A program made the position numbers and the translations under genes. Positions 27,218 to 40,921 of a DNA stretch of 50,881 bases are shown here, one piece after another. Source of the DNA: Candidatus Babeliales bacterium (GTDB lineage: Bacteria > Babelota > Babeliae > Babelales > Vermiphilaceae). Each line of letters starts with the position of its first letter. Within the stretch, counting starts at the first letter, position 1. The notes beneath the pieces were generated by a model that saw only the letters and a list, made by a program, of their open reading frames with translations, was not told the origin of the DNA and did not search any database. The stretch lies in contig DASZBJ010000006.1 of the NCBI GenBank assembly GCA_035944115.1, forward strand, positions 1-50,881, given 5' to 3'.

Positions 27218-27238
27218 GAGGCGGCTCATCACCGCCTC
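27218..27238 (+). terminator. Hairpin after the exported dehydratase
   Basis: Seven G/C-rich pairs, GAGGCGG with CCGCCTC, enclose a 7-base loop. Only a weak T-rich stretch follows, so it may stall transcription or protect the 3' end rather than fully terminate. Confidence 0.45.
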
Positions 27239-27251
27239 TCACTCGTTTGTC

Positions 27252-29087
27252 TTATAATTTGCTTGGTGTCTGTTTTTTGTTTTGTGCTTTTTGTAGTAGG
27301 GCAATAATGTCTTTATTGCCTATTATTTTTGCTATTTGCAGAGCGGTGTTATTTTCATCATTTGTAGCATAAATATTAACATTCGCTTTCAGTAAAAGTT
27401 GTACAACGTCTAAATGTTCATGGGTAACAGCTAACATTAATGCGGATTCCTTTTTTGAATCCAGGGCATTAACATCGGCTTTGTTGTCTATTAACAGTTG
27501 TGCAGCCTTTAACCTTCCGTTTCGGCAGGCAAGTATTAATGGTGTTCTTTCTAATATATCACGGCTATCAACTGGCACTCCTTCATCTATTAAAAATTGT
27601 AAAACATTTAAGTCCTTATTGTTAATTGCATAAAATAATACGTTCTTGTCATCAGTCTCAATGGCCTTTATATTAGCGCCATGCTGAAGTAGAAAGCTTA
27701 CTATACCTACATTGCCATATTGGGCGGCATGCATTAATGGTGTTTCACCTCTACGATTGTACATATTTATATTAGCCCCATTTTTTAGCATTTTTGTTAC
27801 TATTTCAATTGCATTAGGTACGCGTACTGCTTGCAGTAAATTGTTTGGTGTAGTTAGATTTTTCATTGATTGCTCAACGGTGCTTGATTCTTGTGTTGTG
27901 AGCGATCGTGACTCTACCCCAGATCCAGGGAATATCTTTTTTATTTGAGATGCAGATGTGGGTCTTTGGGCAAATATTTTTTCTGAAACATTCCGAATTT
28001 GTTCTTTATAATTTTGTAATTGCTCTTCTGACAGGGTGGTGAAATAAAACACCTTAGCGCCCATATTAGGGTTTAGTAAAGGGCCTGTTTTTGAGAAAAA
28101 TAGCCTGAGTTGAATAGACGCTGAATATTCTATGATACCTGTTTTATTTTGGACTATCTCAAGAATGGTATTAGTTTTTATATATCGTTTGCGTTTGGCG
28201 TCATAATCATTGTTGGCGATGGGATTACCTTGTGCATCAACGAATGGTGCACCTCGAGGGACGCCCCATGGTTTTGCAAAATATGTACAACTATTGACTA
28301 AGTTTTTTGGTATAAAGATTTGTATAATATTACCTGTTTTAGATTGAAATTGTTTATTAATATTAAGAAGGTCATCAATAAACGATGATTTAAATTGATT
28401 CTTTTTAAAGATTCTTTCTAAACTCTTTCTGGTAGCATTTTGTATGCTACGATTTTGTAAGAAATAATCGTATGTACATTCGCCTATAGCAGCTGAGTTA
28501 AAGTTGCCAAATATTGTTGGATTTACCGATAAAAGGACCGCTTGAATGCGTTCATTGTAATCATTTAAATTTCCTTTCTTGGGAACAAAAGGATTAGGAA
28601 TACCGAAACTATCTAAATAATCATTAACATTTGAATACTTGGAGCCATCTTGCCAAAAGCGAAGAAATTCAAAATCAGAATGCAATGGGTCTTTGGGATG
28701 CTCATAGTTGTATAGATTTCTTAAAAATTGTGCAAAGCCATAATTATCTTGGTTTTGTGCATGATAAAAAACAAAATGGGTAGGTTCATATAGTATTTCA
28801 TTTTCTAACATTTTTTTTATTAAATCACGATGTTCGATCAATTCTTCGATCCACATATTTCTGATGTCTTCACAATAACCGGATTCTTCAAGAAAGGTTT
28901 GAGTAGCAGCAACGTCTTCTGGTTTGACATTCGATATAGGCACAGGGGCGCTTTGTAGCTGTCTTGTAAGGATATCGAGTCGTTTTTTCGCTTTTTGTTC
29001 AGACGGGTCTGCTGCATAAAGGTTTAGTCCTATGTTCAAATTAATCATGATACCTATTAGCAGACTTTTTTTTATAAATAGCTTCAT
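27252..29087 (-). CDS. Secreted ankyrin-repeat protein
   Basis: A signal peptide (MKLFIKKSLLIGIMINLNIG, then LNLYA) leads into ADPSEQKAKKRLDIL, the same start as the secreted protein at 3.4 kb. Residues about 30-400 are a long mixed domain with many aromatic and Asn residues that I do not recognise. From about residue 435 to the end come about five ankyrin repeats, for example NRRGETPLMHAAQYGNVGIV, TPLILACRNGRLKAAQLLID and SALMLAVTHEHLDVVQLLLK. Ankyrin repeats bind proteins, and exported ones in host-associated bacteria often act on host proteins. AAGGAA precedes the ATG. It is a single gene on the minus strand between two sugar-gene blocks. Confidence 0.85.
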   Translation of the reverse strand: MKLFIKKSLLIGIMINLNIGLNLYAADPSEQKAKKRLDILTRQLQSAPVPISNVKPEDVAATQTFLEESGYCEDIRNMWIEELIEHRDLIKKMLENEILYEPTHFVFYHAQNQDNYGFAQFLRNLYNYEHPKDPLHSDFEFLRFWQDGSKYSNVNDYLDSFGIPNPFVPKKGNLNDYNERIQAVLLSVNPTIFGNFNSAAIGECTYDYFLQNRSIQNATRKSLERIFKKNQFKSSFIDDLLNINKQFQSKTGNIIQIFIPKNLVNSCTYFAKPWGVPRGAPFVDAQGNPIANNDYDAKRKRYIKTNTILEIVQNKTGIIEYSASIQLRLFFSKTGPLLNPNMGAKVFYFTTLSEEQLQNYKEQIRNVSEKIFAQRPTSASQIKKIFPGSGVESRSLTTQESSTVEQSMKNLTTPNNLLQAVRVPNAIEIVTKMLKNGANINMYNRRGETPLMHAAQYGNVGIVSFLLQHGANIKAIETDDKNVLFYAINNKDLNVLQFLIDEGVPVDSRDILERTPLILACRNGRLKAAQLLIDNKADVNALDSKKESALMLAVTHEHLDVVQLLLKANVNIYATNDENNTALQIAKIIGNKDIIALLQKAQNKKQTPSKL

Positions 29088-29309
29088 AAAGTTCCTTTTT
29101 AGAGCAAGGGGGTTTATTCAGTTTGTTTTATTATATAATTAAAACTAAGGCTTCTTGTGTTAAAAAGTCAATAATAATGTGGTGTGGGGTTTAAACAATC
29201 GGGGTAAAGGGATAAAATTGCGATGATTACAGGGATACATCGTATCAATAATATGGTATCTATTATTTTCGTGTGCTCATTGATCAAGAGGCTTTATAGA
29301 AAGATATAT

Positions 29310-30272
29310 ATGAAACGATGTAAGACATTAATTGCTGCTATATGGGTATTAATCAGTTGGTGGGATATATATGGATTGCATCATATACCATATGCTTCCT
29401 TTGATATTTCGATGGGTGCAAGTGCAGATCAAAAATCGCCTCAGAAATATGAAGGGCGGTATCAATTTTTAAACGCTTTTAAATGGTTATATGCACGTAA
29501 TAATTTTACCCGTGTCGTGCCACAAGCACGGATAAAAATTCCTAAAATTATCCATCATATTTGGTTAGGTAGTCAGTTTCCTACCGCCTATGAAACCTAT
29601 TATCGGAGTTGGAAAGAGCATCATCCAGAATGGTGCTCTGTTTTTTGGACCGATAATCCAATTAATTTTTCTAAGGGTGAGCGCGTGGTGGGTTCGTTTG
29701 ATGAGCTATCAGCTTTGCTCGGGACAGAACAGAGCGTCAAGCGTCTTGTGGTTGATGTCCGCACTGTATCGTTTACTAATCGCATCTATTTTGATCAAGC
29801 AACTAATTATGGCGAGAAATCAGATATCTTACGGTATGAAATTTTGTATAACGTTGGTGGTTTGTATGTTGATACTGATTTTGAGTCGTTGCAACCATGC
29901 GATCTGTTGCATCACATGTATGATTTATATGTTGGTATTCAACCATTAGATACTGGATATGGCCAGCTGGGCATTGGGTTGGTGGGTGCTATTGTGGGAC
30001 ACCCACTTATGAAACTGGCGATAGAAAACATTAAAAATAGTTGCGCAGAAAAACAGATTATTTGTAGAACTGGACCCTTTTATTTCACTCGTTTATTTTG
30101 TCACTACATGAAAAACGGATTGACTATTGATGTTGCATTACCTGCTTCTTATTTTTATCCAATGGGGTATGATCAGCAAAGATTGTCATCAGATATTTGG
30201 CAAAAAAAAGAGTCATTTGCAGTGCATCATTGGGCGGGTAGCTGGCTGCCAACTCATGCAACAATAGGATAG
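29310..30272 (+). CDS. Exported GT32-like (DXD sugar-binding) glycosyltransferase
   Basis: The core has KIPKIIHHIWLG, SWKEHHPEW, SDILRYEILYNVGGLYVDTD and HHWAGSW, the pattern of Gly_transf_sug/OCH1-like enzymes with the DXD metal site in VDTD. I prefer the start at 29310, which gives a signal segment (MKRCKTLIAAIWVLISWWDI, then YGLH); starts at 29223 or 29253 are possible and have a similar ribosome binding quality. The protein is then about 320 aa, a single catalytic domain. Family members transfer mannose or other hexoses. It precedes the GT2 gene by five bases, so the two are probably one operon. The sugar is unknown. Confidence 0.8.
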   Translation: MKRCKTLIAAIWVLISWWDIYGLHHIPYASFDISMGASADQKSPQKYEGRYQFLNAFKWLYARNNFTRVVPQARIKIPKIIHHIWLGSQFPTAYETYYRSWKEHHPEWCSVFWTDNPINFSKGERVVGSFDELSALLGTEQSVKRLVVDVRTVSFTNRIYFDQATNYGEKSDILRYEILYNVGGLYVDTDFESLQPCDLLHHMYDLYVGIQPLDTGYGQLGIGLVGAIVGHPLMKLAIENIKNSCAEKQIICRTGPFYFTRLFCHYMKNGLTIDVALPASYFYPMGYDQQRLSSDIWQKKESFAVHHWAGSWLPTHATIG

Positions 30273-30277
30273 TCATA

Positions 30278-31735
30278 ATGGTTTATATGCGTTTGTTGGC
30301 GCAATTATCTATGTTTTCTATTTTTTTATTTGTTTCTGCGGAGCAAAAGCCATTTGCGATAGTTATTCCTTCTTATAACAATGCGCAGTGGTATGAAAAA
30401 AATTTAGAGTCGATATTTCAGCAACAGTATGATAATTATCGAGTGATTTATATAGATGATTGTTCATCTGACGGCACGTATGAGTTGGTGAAACATTATG
30501 TAATAAAATGTGGGTATCAAGATCACGTTACACTTATTAAAAACGAACAACGATGCGGTGCTCTTGCAAACCATTATCGCGCAGCGCATTTGTGTGCCGA
30601 TTATGAAATTATAGTTAATTTGGATGGAGATGATTGGTTTACGCATAATAATGTCCTTGCACGTATCAATCAAGAATACCAAAATACAAATGTTTGGATG
30701 ACGTACGGCCAATATAGTATGGATCCGCCGGATAAACCGGGGCGTAGTAAACCTATGCCACCTGCAGTGGTGAAATATAATGGGTATCGAGAATATGAGT
30801 GGATCACCTCTGCGGTACGTACATTTTATGCGGGATTATTTAAACGTATACAACTTAAAGATTTACTATATGAAGGACAGTTTTATGAAACAGCATGTGA
30901 TTTAGCTTTTATGTTTCCCATGCTTGAGATGTCAGCAGGTCGTATCGCATTTATTCCTGATATTTTGTATATCTATAATTGTCATACTCCAGAAAATGAT
31001 TTTAAAAAACGGTGGTTGTTGCAGCTGCATCTTGATCATGTGATTCGCGCGCAGCGTAAATACAGTCCTTTGTATTGTGTCCCTTATGCACCAAAGCAAG
31101 AGTTGAAAGAGCAAAAAGCTCGACTACTTATTTTTTCTGATAACAATTCTCATGGGCTTGATGCGTTGCTTGATTCTGTTGCGCGATATCTGCAGGGGGT
31201 TGCTGATATTGTTGTGTTGTATAGGACAAATCAGGGTGCTTTATATGAATCGATAAAACAGCGATGGGCGGATGTGCAGTGTATACCAGTGATTGATTTA
31301 AAAGCTCAGATGATGGAGTTGGTTTCTGATCCTGCGTATTCTCATATTATTTTTGCAAAAGATACGATGTCTGTTATTGGACCTATTGATGCTGTTGCAT
31401 CTATTCAGGTTATGGAGCAAACGCAAGCCCATGGTGTTTATTATGGATTGGGCCAGGACGTTGCGCAGCAACCATATTTGCAAAAGGAGCAACAAATTCC
31501 ATCATTAATTGCCATAGATTCTGGTTTTGTTGCATGGCAATTTTCTGTTGCAGAGTATGCATGGCGAAAGCCGTATGCAACTGCTGCTTTGTATCGTGCG
31601 ATAGATGTTATGCGTGTCATTGCGCCCTTACGATTTAGGTCAATAAGCGAGCTTGAAGCGATTTGGAATGGTGGCATGTTTAATTTAAATCAGGTTGGTA
31701 TTTGTTATGAATTGTCGAAAGTCAAAGAGGAGTGA
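30278..31735 (+). CDS. Exported two-domain GT2 glycosyltransferase
   Basis: The signal peptide is MVYMRLLAQLSMFSIFLFVS, then A before EQKPF. The first domain is family 2, GT-A fold: FAIVIPSYNNAQWYEKNLES, YIDDCSSDGTYE and NLDGDDWF. The second region from about residue 275 (ARLLIFSDNNSHGLDALLDS) is alpha/beta. The whole is a clear paralogue of the minus-strand gene at 19.0-20.5 kb. The start ATG follows AGGATAGTCATA. Its stop overlaps the next gene. Donor and acceptor are unknown. Its position between two other glycosyltransferases suggests a shared glycan. Confidence 0.87.
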   Translation: MVYMRLLAQLSMFSIFLFVSAEQKPFAIVIPSYNNAQWYEKNLESIFQQQYDNYRVIYIDDCSSDGTYELVKHYVIKCGYQDHVTLIKNEQRCGALANHYRAAHLCADYEIIVNLDGDDWFTHNNVLARINQEYQNTNVWMTYGQYSMDPPDKPGRSKPMPPAVVKYNGYREYEWITSAVRTFYAGLFKRIQLKDLLYEGQFYETACDLAFMFPMLEMSAGRIAFIPDILYIYNCHTPENDFKKRWLLQLHLDHVIRAQRKYSPLYCVPYAPKQELKEQKARLLIFSDNNSHGLDALLDSVARYLQGVADIVVLYRTNQGALYESIKQRWADVQCIPVIDLKAQMMELVSDPAYSHIIFAKDTMSVIGPIDAVASIQVMEQTQAHGVYYGLGQDVAQQPYLQKEQQIPSLIAIDSGFVAWQFSVAEYAWRKPYATAALYRAIDVMRVIAPLRFRSISELEAIWNGGMFNLNQVGICYELSKVKEE

Positions 31736-31737
31736 CT

Positions 31738-32559
31738 GTGTATTACGGTATGATATTTTTGCTATTCGTTTTTAATACAGTTTTAGCGCAATCTGACTAC
31801 GTAGAAAAAGAGTTAGTCGTTGTTATAACGTCGTATAATAACAAAGATTGGTATAAACGGAATCTTGACTCTGTATATTGTCAAAAATATAAAAATTATG
31901 AAGTTATTTACGTAGATGATTGCTCGACTGATGGTACAGGAGATTTGGTTGAGCAATATAGTATAGAATCTGGTCAATCGCATCGCACAACGATCATAAG
32001 AAGCGGTATGCGACAGGGGGCGTTAGCTCATATATATAGAGCAGTCCATAGTTGTGATGATCATAAAATTATTTTACAAACCGATGGAGATGATTGGTTT
32101 GTACATGATCAGGTTTTTACACGTATTAATCAGGAATATCAAAATCCAAACGTATGGATGACGTATGGTCAGTTTCGTTATTATCCATCAGGGGCTATAG
32201 GATGGAGCCAAGATTATCCGAGACATTGTATCAAGTTCAATTTGTATAGAAAGCATTCGTGGGTTGCTTGTCAAATTAGAACGTTTTATGCCGGATTATT
32301 TAAAAAGATTAGGTATGAGGATTGTTTATATAAAGGTGAGTTTTTCAGGATGGCCTGCGATAAGGTATTTATGTATCCTATGCTTGAAATGTCCGGAGGT
32401 CGCTTTAAGTTTATTTCTGACGTGTTGTATGAGTATAACAGAATGAATGCAATCAATAATGATAAAGTAGATAAGGCATATCAGGTAATGTTAGCAGAGT
32501 TTATTAAATGGATGCCGCCATATGCACCGTTGGGTATTTCTGAAGTGACGTGGATCTAA
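31738..32559 (+). CDS. Exported single-domain GT2 glycosyltransferase
   Basis: I choose the GTG at 31738, with GAGGAG at a 5-base spacing; the GTG two codons earlier is too close to that site. The signal peptide is MYYGMIFLLFVFNTVLA before QSDYVEKE. GT2 motifs are VVVITSYNNKDWYKRNLDSV, VDDCSTDGTGD and QTDGDDWFV. It is a paralogue of the preceding gene but stops at about the point where the second domain begins in the longer ones. A MITE-like element starts 25 bases after its stop. It may be a natural single-domain form or one shortened by the insertion. It overlaps the upstream stop region. Confidence 0.83.
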   Translation: MYYGMIFLLFVFNTVLAQSDYVEKELVVVITSYNNKDWYKRNLDSVYCQKYKNYEVIYVDDCSTDGTGDLVEQYSIESGQSHRTTIIRSGMRQGALAHIYRAVHSCDDHKIILQTDGDDWFVHDQVFTRINQEYQNPNVWMTYGQFRYYPSGAIGWSQDYPRHCIKFNLYRKHSWVACQIRTFYAGLFKKIRYEDCLYKGEFFRMACDKVFMYPMLEMSGGRFKFISDVLYEYNRMNAINNDKVDKAYQVMLAEFIKWMPPYAPLGISEVTWI

Positions 32560-32583
32560 GAGGAGTATATTGTTTACTACTTT

Positions 32584-32909
32584 AACGTGAGCTCGATGTA
32601 AGAAGCAGATAAAGACTATTGAATAAAGTAATATTTGGTCGCGCCTTATCGGCGCACAATTATCTGGATGGCGACGTTCGCCGAGGCTCTCTCACCATGA
32701 CGGTTAGAGAACGACAAAGGTGCTAATAATATTTATCTATACTTCGTAGCTTTACTTTTCAAATAAGTTTCTTCACTACCACTGCTACTTGCTACAGAAC
32801 ATAAGCGCATTGCCTACTGTCATTATGAGCGAATGCGTAGTAATCCAGAATGCGTGCGCCCAGCATGGGCGCGACCTTATTCTAAATATCTTTACACCGA
32901 GCTCATGTT
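32584..32909. mobile_element. MITE-like foldback element
   Basis: The element is about 326 bp with imperfect terminal inverted repeats: AACGTGAGCTCGATGTAA (32584-32601) and, on the other strand, AACATGAGCTCGGTGTAA (from 32909), 16 of 18 bases alike. Inside, each arm carries GTCGCGCC, a short hairpin (GCGCC..GGCGC or GCGCCCAGCATGGGCGC) and a CTGGAT core, the family motif seen elsewhere in the window. It encodes no transposase, so it would need one in trans. It fills most of the 408-base gap between a GT2 gene and the GT14-like gene. Confidence 0.7.
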
Positions 32910-32967
32910 ATTTTAGCGTTTTTCTAGATTGAGCCGATATTAATTTATTGTAAAAGGAGTAGGACAC

Positions 32968-33735
32968 ATGTTGAAAATAGCATTTCTTTTTTTGACCATT
33001 GCGGATGTTTATCATCAAGATCATTGGAAAGATTTTTTTGCAGGGCATGAGGATGCACATTCTCTATATGCTCATTCAAAAGAACATCTTAAAACAGGTG
33101 ATTTTTTGAAGCCCTATGAGATGACATATAAAATTGATACCACGTGGGCAAATACCATGCGGGCACAGATAGAGCTTTTGCGCGTAGCATTGCAAGATTC
33201 TGAAAATACAAAATTTATTTTCATCTCAGAGTCAACGATTCCATTGCAAAATTTTGATACAGTCTATGCTCGAATTATGAGTGATGAGAAAAGCATGTTT
33301 TATTTTGTTTCCAGTCCTTATGTGGGTAATACATGGGGGCCTCGTAATTTACAGCCGATACCACAGGATAAGCAATATAAAAATAGCCAATGGGTTGTTC
33401 TAAACAGAAAACATGCACAATTAATGGTTGATGACAGATATTATATAGATATTATTACGCGTTATCCTTGCGATCAAGAACATTATCCATCCACTTTGTT
33501 AATTAATTGTGGGTTAATTGATGAAATTATTCGGGTGAGTACAACATATGTTGAATGGGGAGTGAAGGCTGAAAAATATCCATATCATTTTACTGATTTG
33601 AGAGATCCAAGTGAGCTTTCAATGCTTATTAATGCTCAGCGATTAGGTTTTTTATTTGCTCGTAAGATAACCGAAAAGTGCGATCTTACATTGCTTAATA
33701 GATACCTTCCATATCGGTGGGAATACCAAACATAA
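32968..33735 (+). CDS. Core-2/GT14-like glycosyltransferase
   Basis: The sequence order is KIAFLFLTIADVYHQDHWKD, FFAGHEDAHSLYAHSKEH, FIFISESTIPLQNFDTVY, QWVVLNRKHAQLMVDD and CDQEHYPSTLL. It matches the core-2/I-branching (GT14) domain and, in these blocks, especially the plant DUF266 type. Such enzymes add a beta-1,6-linked sugar branch on O-glycans in animals and act in the Golgi in plants. Length is 255 aa, a catalytic core only. The hydrophobic start is the first beta strand of the fold, so it seems cytoplasmic, unlike neighbouring transferases. AAAGGAG precedes the ATG. The resemblance to plant-type sequence could mean gene transfer or an old family. Confidence 0.75.
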   Translation: MLKIAFLFLTIADVYHQDHWKDFFAGHEDAHSLYAHSKEHLKTGDFLKPYEMTYKIDTTWANTMRAQIELLRVALQDSENTKFIFISESTIPLQNFDTVYARIMSDEKSMFYFVSSPYVGNTWGPRNLQPIPQDKQYKNSQWVVLNRKHAQLMVDDRYYIDIITRYPCDQEHYPSTLLINCGLIDEIIRVSTTYVEWGVKAEKYPYHFTDLRDPSELSMLINAQRLGFLFARKITEKCDLTLLNRYLPYRWEYQT

Positions 33736-33738
33736 AGA

Positions 33739-33769
33739 AAAATCCTCGGTTATGTTTGCCGAGGATTTT
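33739..33769. terminator. Bidirectional terminator
   Basis: Eleven paired bases, AAAATCCTCGG with CCGAGGATTTT, enclose a 9-base loop. It lies four bases after the GT14-like stop and 20 bases beyond the end of the opposing collagen gene, with A- and T-runs on the two sides. Confidence 0.88.
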
Positions 33770-33788
33770 TATACGAAAATAATAATGT

Positions 33789-36086
<2,298 letters not shown>

Positions 36087-36235
36087 TTATAAAAATTGTA
36101 TTTTCATTGTGTTAACACTAAATCGTATATAAAAATTTAACAACTCTTGCGAATAATAGTTGAGTTGCATATATTTATAAGATTTATTTAAAAATGTACG
36201 GTTGGGGTGAGGGTGGGCAAAAATAATATTAAAAA

Positions 36236-36276
36236 CAAAAACCCTCGGTGTTTCGAAAAAGAACCGAGGGTTTTTG
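36236..36276 (-). terminator. Rho-independent terminator of the 482-aa collagen gene
   Basis: Fourteen paired bases, CAAAAACCCTCGGT with ACCGAGGGTTTTTG, enclose a 13-base loop. On the minus strand the stem ends in a T-run. The sister copy at 38136 has the same stem. Confidence 0.88.
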
Positions 36277-36298
36277 TATATATAAAGAATAAAGATAC

Positions 36299-37792
<1,494 letters not shown>

Positions 37793-37900
37793 CTAAATGA
37801 TTGATACAAGATTTGACAATAGTTTTAAAAAGTTTGACAACTCTTTCGCATAATGGTTGAGTACATCTGTTTATTATTTTTTATACATTGAGAGAGAGAT

Positions 37901-38032
37901 ATGTTACAGACACGGATAATGCGAATCGCATGTATCGTATTAGTTATGGTTCGGCCGTTATGCGCTGACACCAATAAAGTACAGACTAAATTATGGAGTA
38001 TTTTCATTGTTTTAACACTAAATCGTATATAA
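37901..38032 (+). pseudogene. Truncated copy of exported glycosyltransferase start
   Basis: The 5' UTR, ribosome site and first 34 codons match the functional gene at 39495 (MLQTRIMRIACIVLVMVRPL, then CADTN...LWSI). At the duplication junction the frame runs into unrelated sequence (FIVLTLNRI) and stops. The product would be a signal peptide plus about 20 residues, without a catalytic domain. It might still be translated as a short exported peptide. Confidence 0.8.
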
Positions 38033-38135
38033 AAAATTAACAACTCTTGTAAGTAACAGTTGAGTTGCATATATTTATAAGATTTATTTAAAAATGTATG
38101 GTTGGGGTGAAGTAGTTAAGAATGATGCTAAAAAG

Positions 38136-38175
38136 AAAAACCCTCGGGTGTTTCGCAAAACAACCGAGGGTTTTT
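38136..38175 (-). terminator. Rho-independent terminator of the 381-aa collagen gene
   Basis: Twelve paired bases, AAAAACCCTCGG with CCGAGGGTTTTT, enclose a 16-base loop, and a T-run follows on the minus strand. It is a copy of the stem at 36236. Confidence 0.88.
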
Positions 38176-38195
38176 ATGAAAAATAATGAAAAGTA

Positions 38196-39386
<1,191 letters not shown>

Positions 39387-39494
39387 CTAAATGATTGATG
39401 CTAGATTTGACAATAGTTTTAAAAAGTTTGACAACTCTTTCGCATAATGGTTGAGTACATCTGTTTATTATTTTTTATACATTGAGAGAGAGAT

Positions 39495-40892
39495 ATGTTA
39501 CAGAAACGGATAATGCGAATCGCATGTATAGTATTAGTTATGGTTCGGCCGTTATGCGCTGACACCAATAAAGTACAGGCTAAATTATGGAGTATTTTGA
39601 TTTGCACGCTTGAGGAGCGTAAAAAAAGTTTTGACACATTACGTGCTAAAGTGCAACGGCAAATAGAGGTGAATCAGTTAAACGACCAGGTTGAAATTCT
39701 GTTTTTTAGAGATAACCGTGAGCGTTCCATTGGGTATAAACGTAATTTCTTACTCCAACAAAGTAAGGCGGAGTATGTTAGTTTTTTAGATGATGATGAC
39801 GATGTGCATGGTCGTTATGTGCCTATGATTTACGAAAAATTACAACAAAAACCTGATTGCGTGAGTCTTGTGGGGATTATGACAACCCACGGAAAAAATC
39901 CAGAAATTTTTAAACATTCGATTGCGTATAATAATAAATATTGCACAGAAGATGGAGTTCACTTCCGCCCTCCGAACCACTTAAATCCTATCAAGCGAGA
40001 TATAGCTGCTCAGTTTTCATTTCCAGAGGCTAATTATGGAGAAGATTATTCGTGGGCTCATTTGCTAGCGGAGTCAGCTTTGTTAAAAACTGAAGCGGTT
40101 ATTGAAGAGCCATATTATTTTTATCTCTATGATGGAAAATATCATGGCAGCTCGGATCACTGCAAAAAGCCACGCGTTTCGATTATCACATCGGTCTATA
40201 AAGGGGATGAATTTATAGAAGGATTCTTAGCTGATATTGTTAGGCAAACTATCTTTAAAGAGTGCGAACTAATCATAATTAATGCAAATTCTCCGGGAAA
40301 TGAAGAGCCAATCATAAAGCAGTATTGTGAGCAATATCCTAATATTATCTATGAACGGCTTGAAGCTGATCCTGGTTTGTACGCAGTATGGAATTATGGC
40401 ATTAAAAAGGCTCGTGCTGATTTGGTTACCAATGCAAATATTGACGATCGCCGTAATCCAGAATCGATTGAAATGCATGCACGCGCTTTAGAAGAAGATG
40501 GCACCATCGATTTGGTGTATTCAGATTTTTATAATACGTATAAACCAAACGAAACTTTTGAAAATAATACCCATGCCTATCTCATACAGCCAGGTGAGTT
40601 TACAGCAAAGGGGATGAATCTCTGTGTATGTGGCCCTTTTCCTATGTGGCGTACATTATTACATGATAGGTATGGATTTTTTGATGAGCAGTATGTTTCT
40701 GCAGGCGATTATGAATATTGGAATCGTCTTGCTGCCGCGGGGGTGTATTTTAAGCATGTGCCAGGGATAAGTGGATTATATTTTGAAAATCCAACAGGTC
40801 TTTCTACAGATCAGGATGCTAGAAAGGTTGCCCAACGTAATTATGAAAATAATCTTGTTGTTCAAAAATATCGGCATCTATGGGATTGCTAA
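39495..40892 (+). CDS. Exported glycosyltransferase with two GT-A domains
   Basis: The signal peptide is MLQKRIMRIACIVLVMVRPL, then CAD. Residues about 30-220 are a first GT-A-like domain: WSILICTLEERKKSFDTL, SIGYKRNFLLQQ and VSFLDDDDDVHGRY. Residues about 228-465 are a second one: VSIITSVYKGDEFIEGFLAD, INANSPGNEEPIIKQY, VTNANIDDRRNPESI and GDYEYWNRLAAAG. The second closely matches the single-domain protein at 46.5 kb. So it may add two sugars in turn, or one domain may be regulatory. The start has GAGAGAGAT before the ATG. It is intact; a truncated twin start lies at 37.9 kb. Confidence 0.85.
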   Translation: MLQKRIMRIACIVLVMVRPLCADTNKVQAKLWSILICTLEERKKSFDTLRAKVQRQIEVNQLNDQVEILFFRDNRERSIGYKRNFLLQQSKAEYVSFLDDDDDVHGRYVPMIYEKLQQKPDCVSLVGIMTTHGKNPEIFKHSIAYNNKYCTEDGVHFRPPNHLNPIKRDIAAQFSFPEANYGEDYSWAHLLAESALLKTEAVIEEPYYFYLYDGKYHGSSDHCKKPRVSIITSVYKGDEFIEGFLADIVRQTIFKECELIIINANSPGNEEPIIKQYCEQYPNIIYERLEADPGLYAVWNYGIKKARADLVTNANIDDRRNPESIEMHARALEEDGTIDLVYSDFYNTYKPNETFENNTHAYLIQPGEFTAKGMNLCVCGPFPMWRTLLHDRYGFFDEQYVSAGDYEYWNRLAAAGVYFKHVPGISGLYFENPTGLSTDQDARKVAQRNYENNLVVQKYRHLWDC

Positions 40893-40921
40893 AACGAAGT
40901 TAAAAAATAGGAGTTGGTAAA

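Noticed and set aside
27181-27245. Possible tRNA-like fold after the exported dehydratase
   Set aside because: Only one hairpin forms; no anticodon or T-arm consensus (GGTTCRAAT) and no cloverleaf.
37825-38070. Minus-strand frame over the truncated glycosyltransferase start, with twin at 39419-39637
   Set aside because: It is shared only since the DNA is duplicated; it has no leader, no ribosome site and no family.
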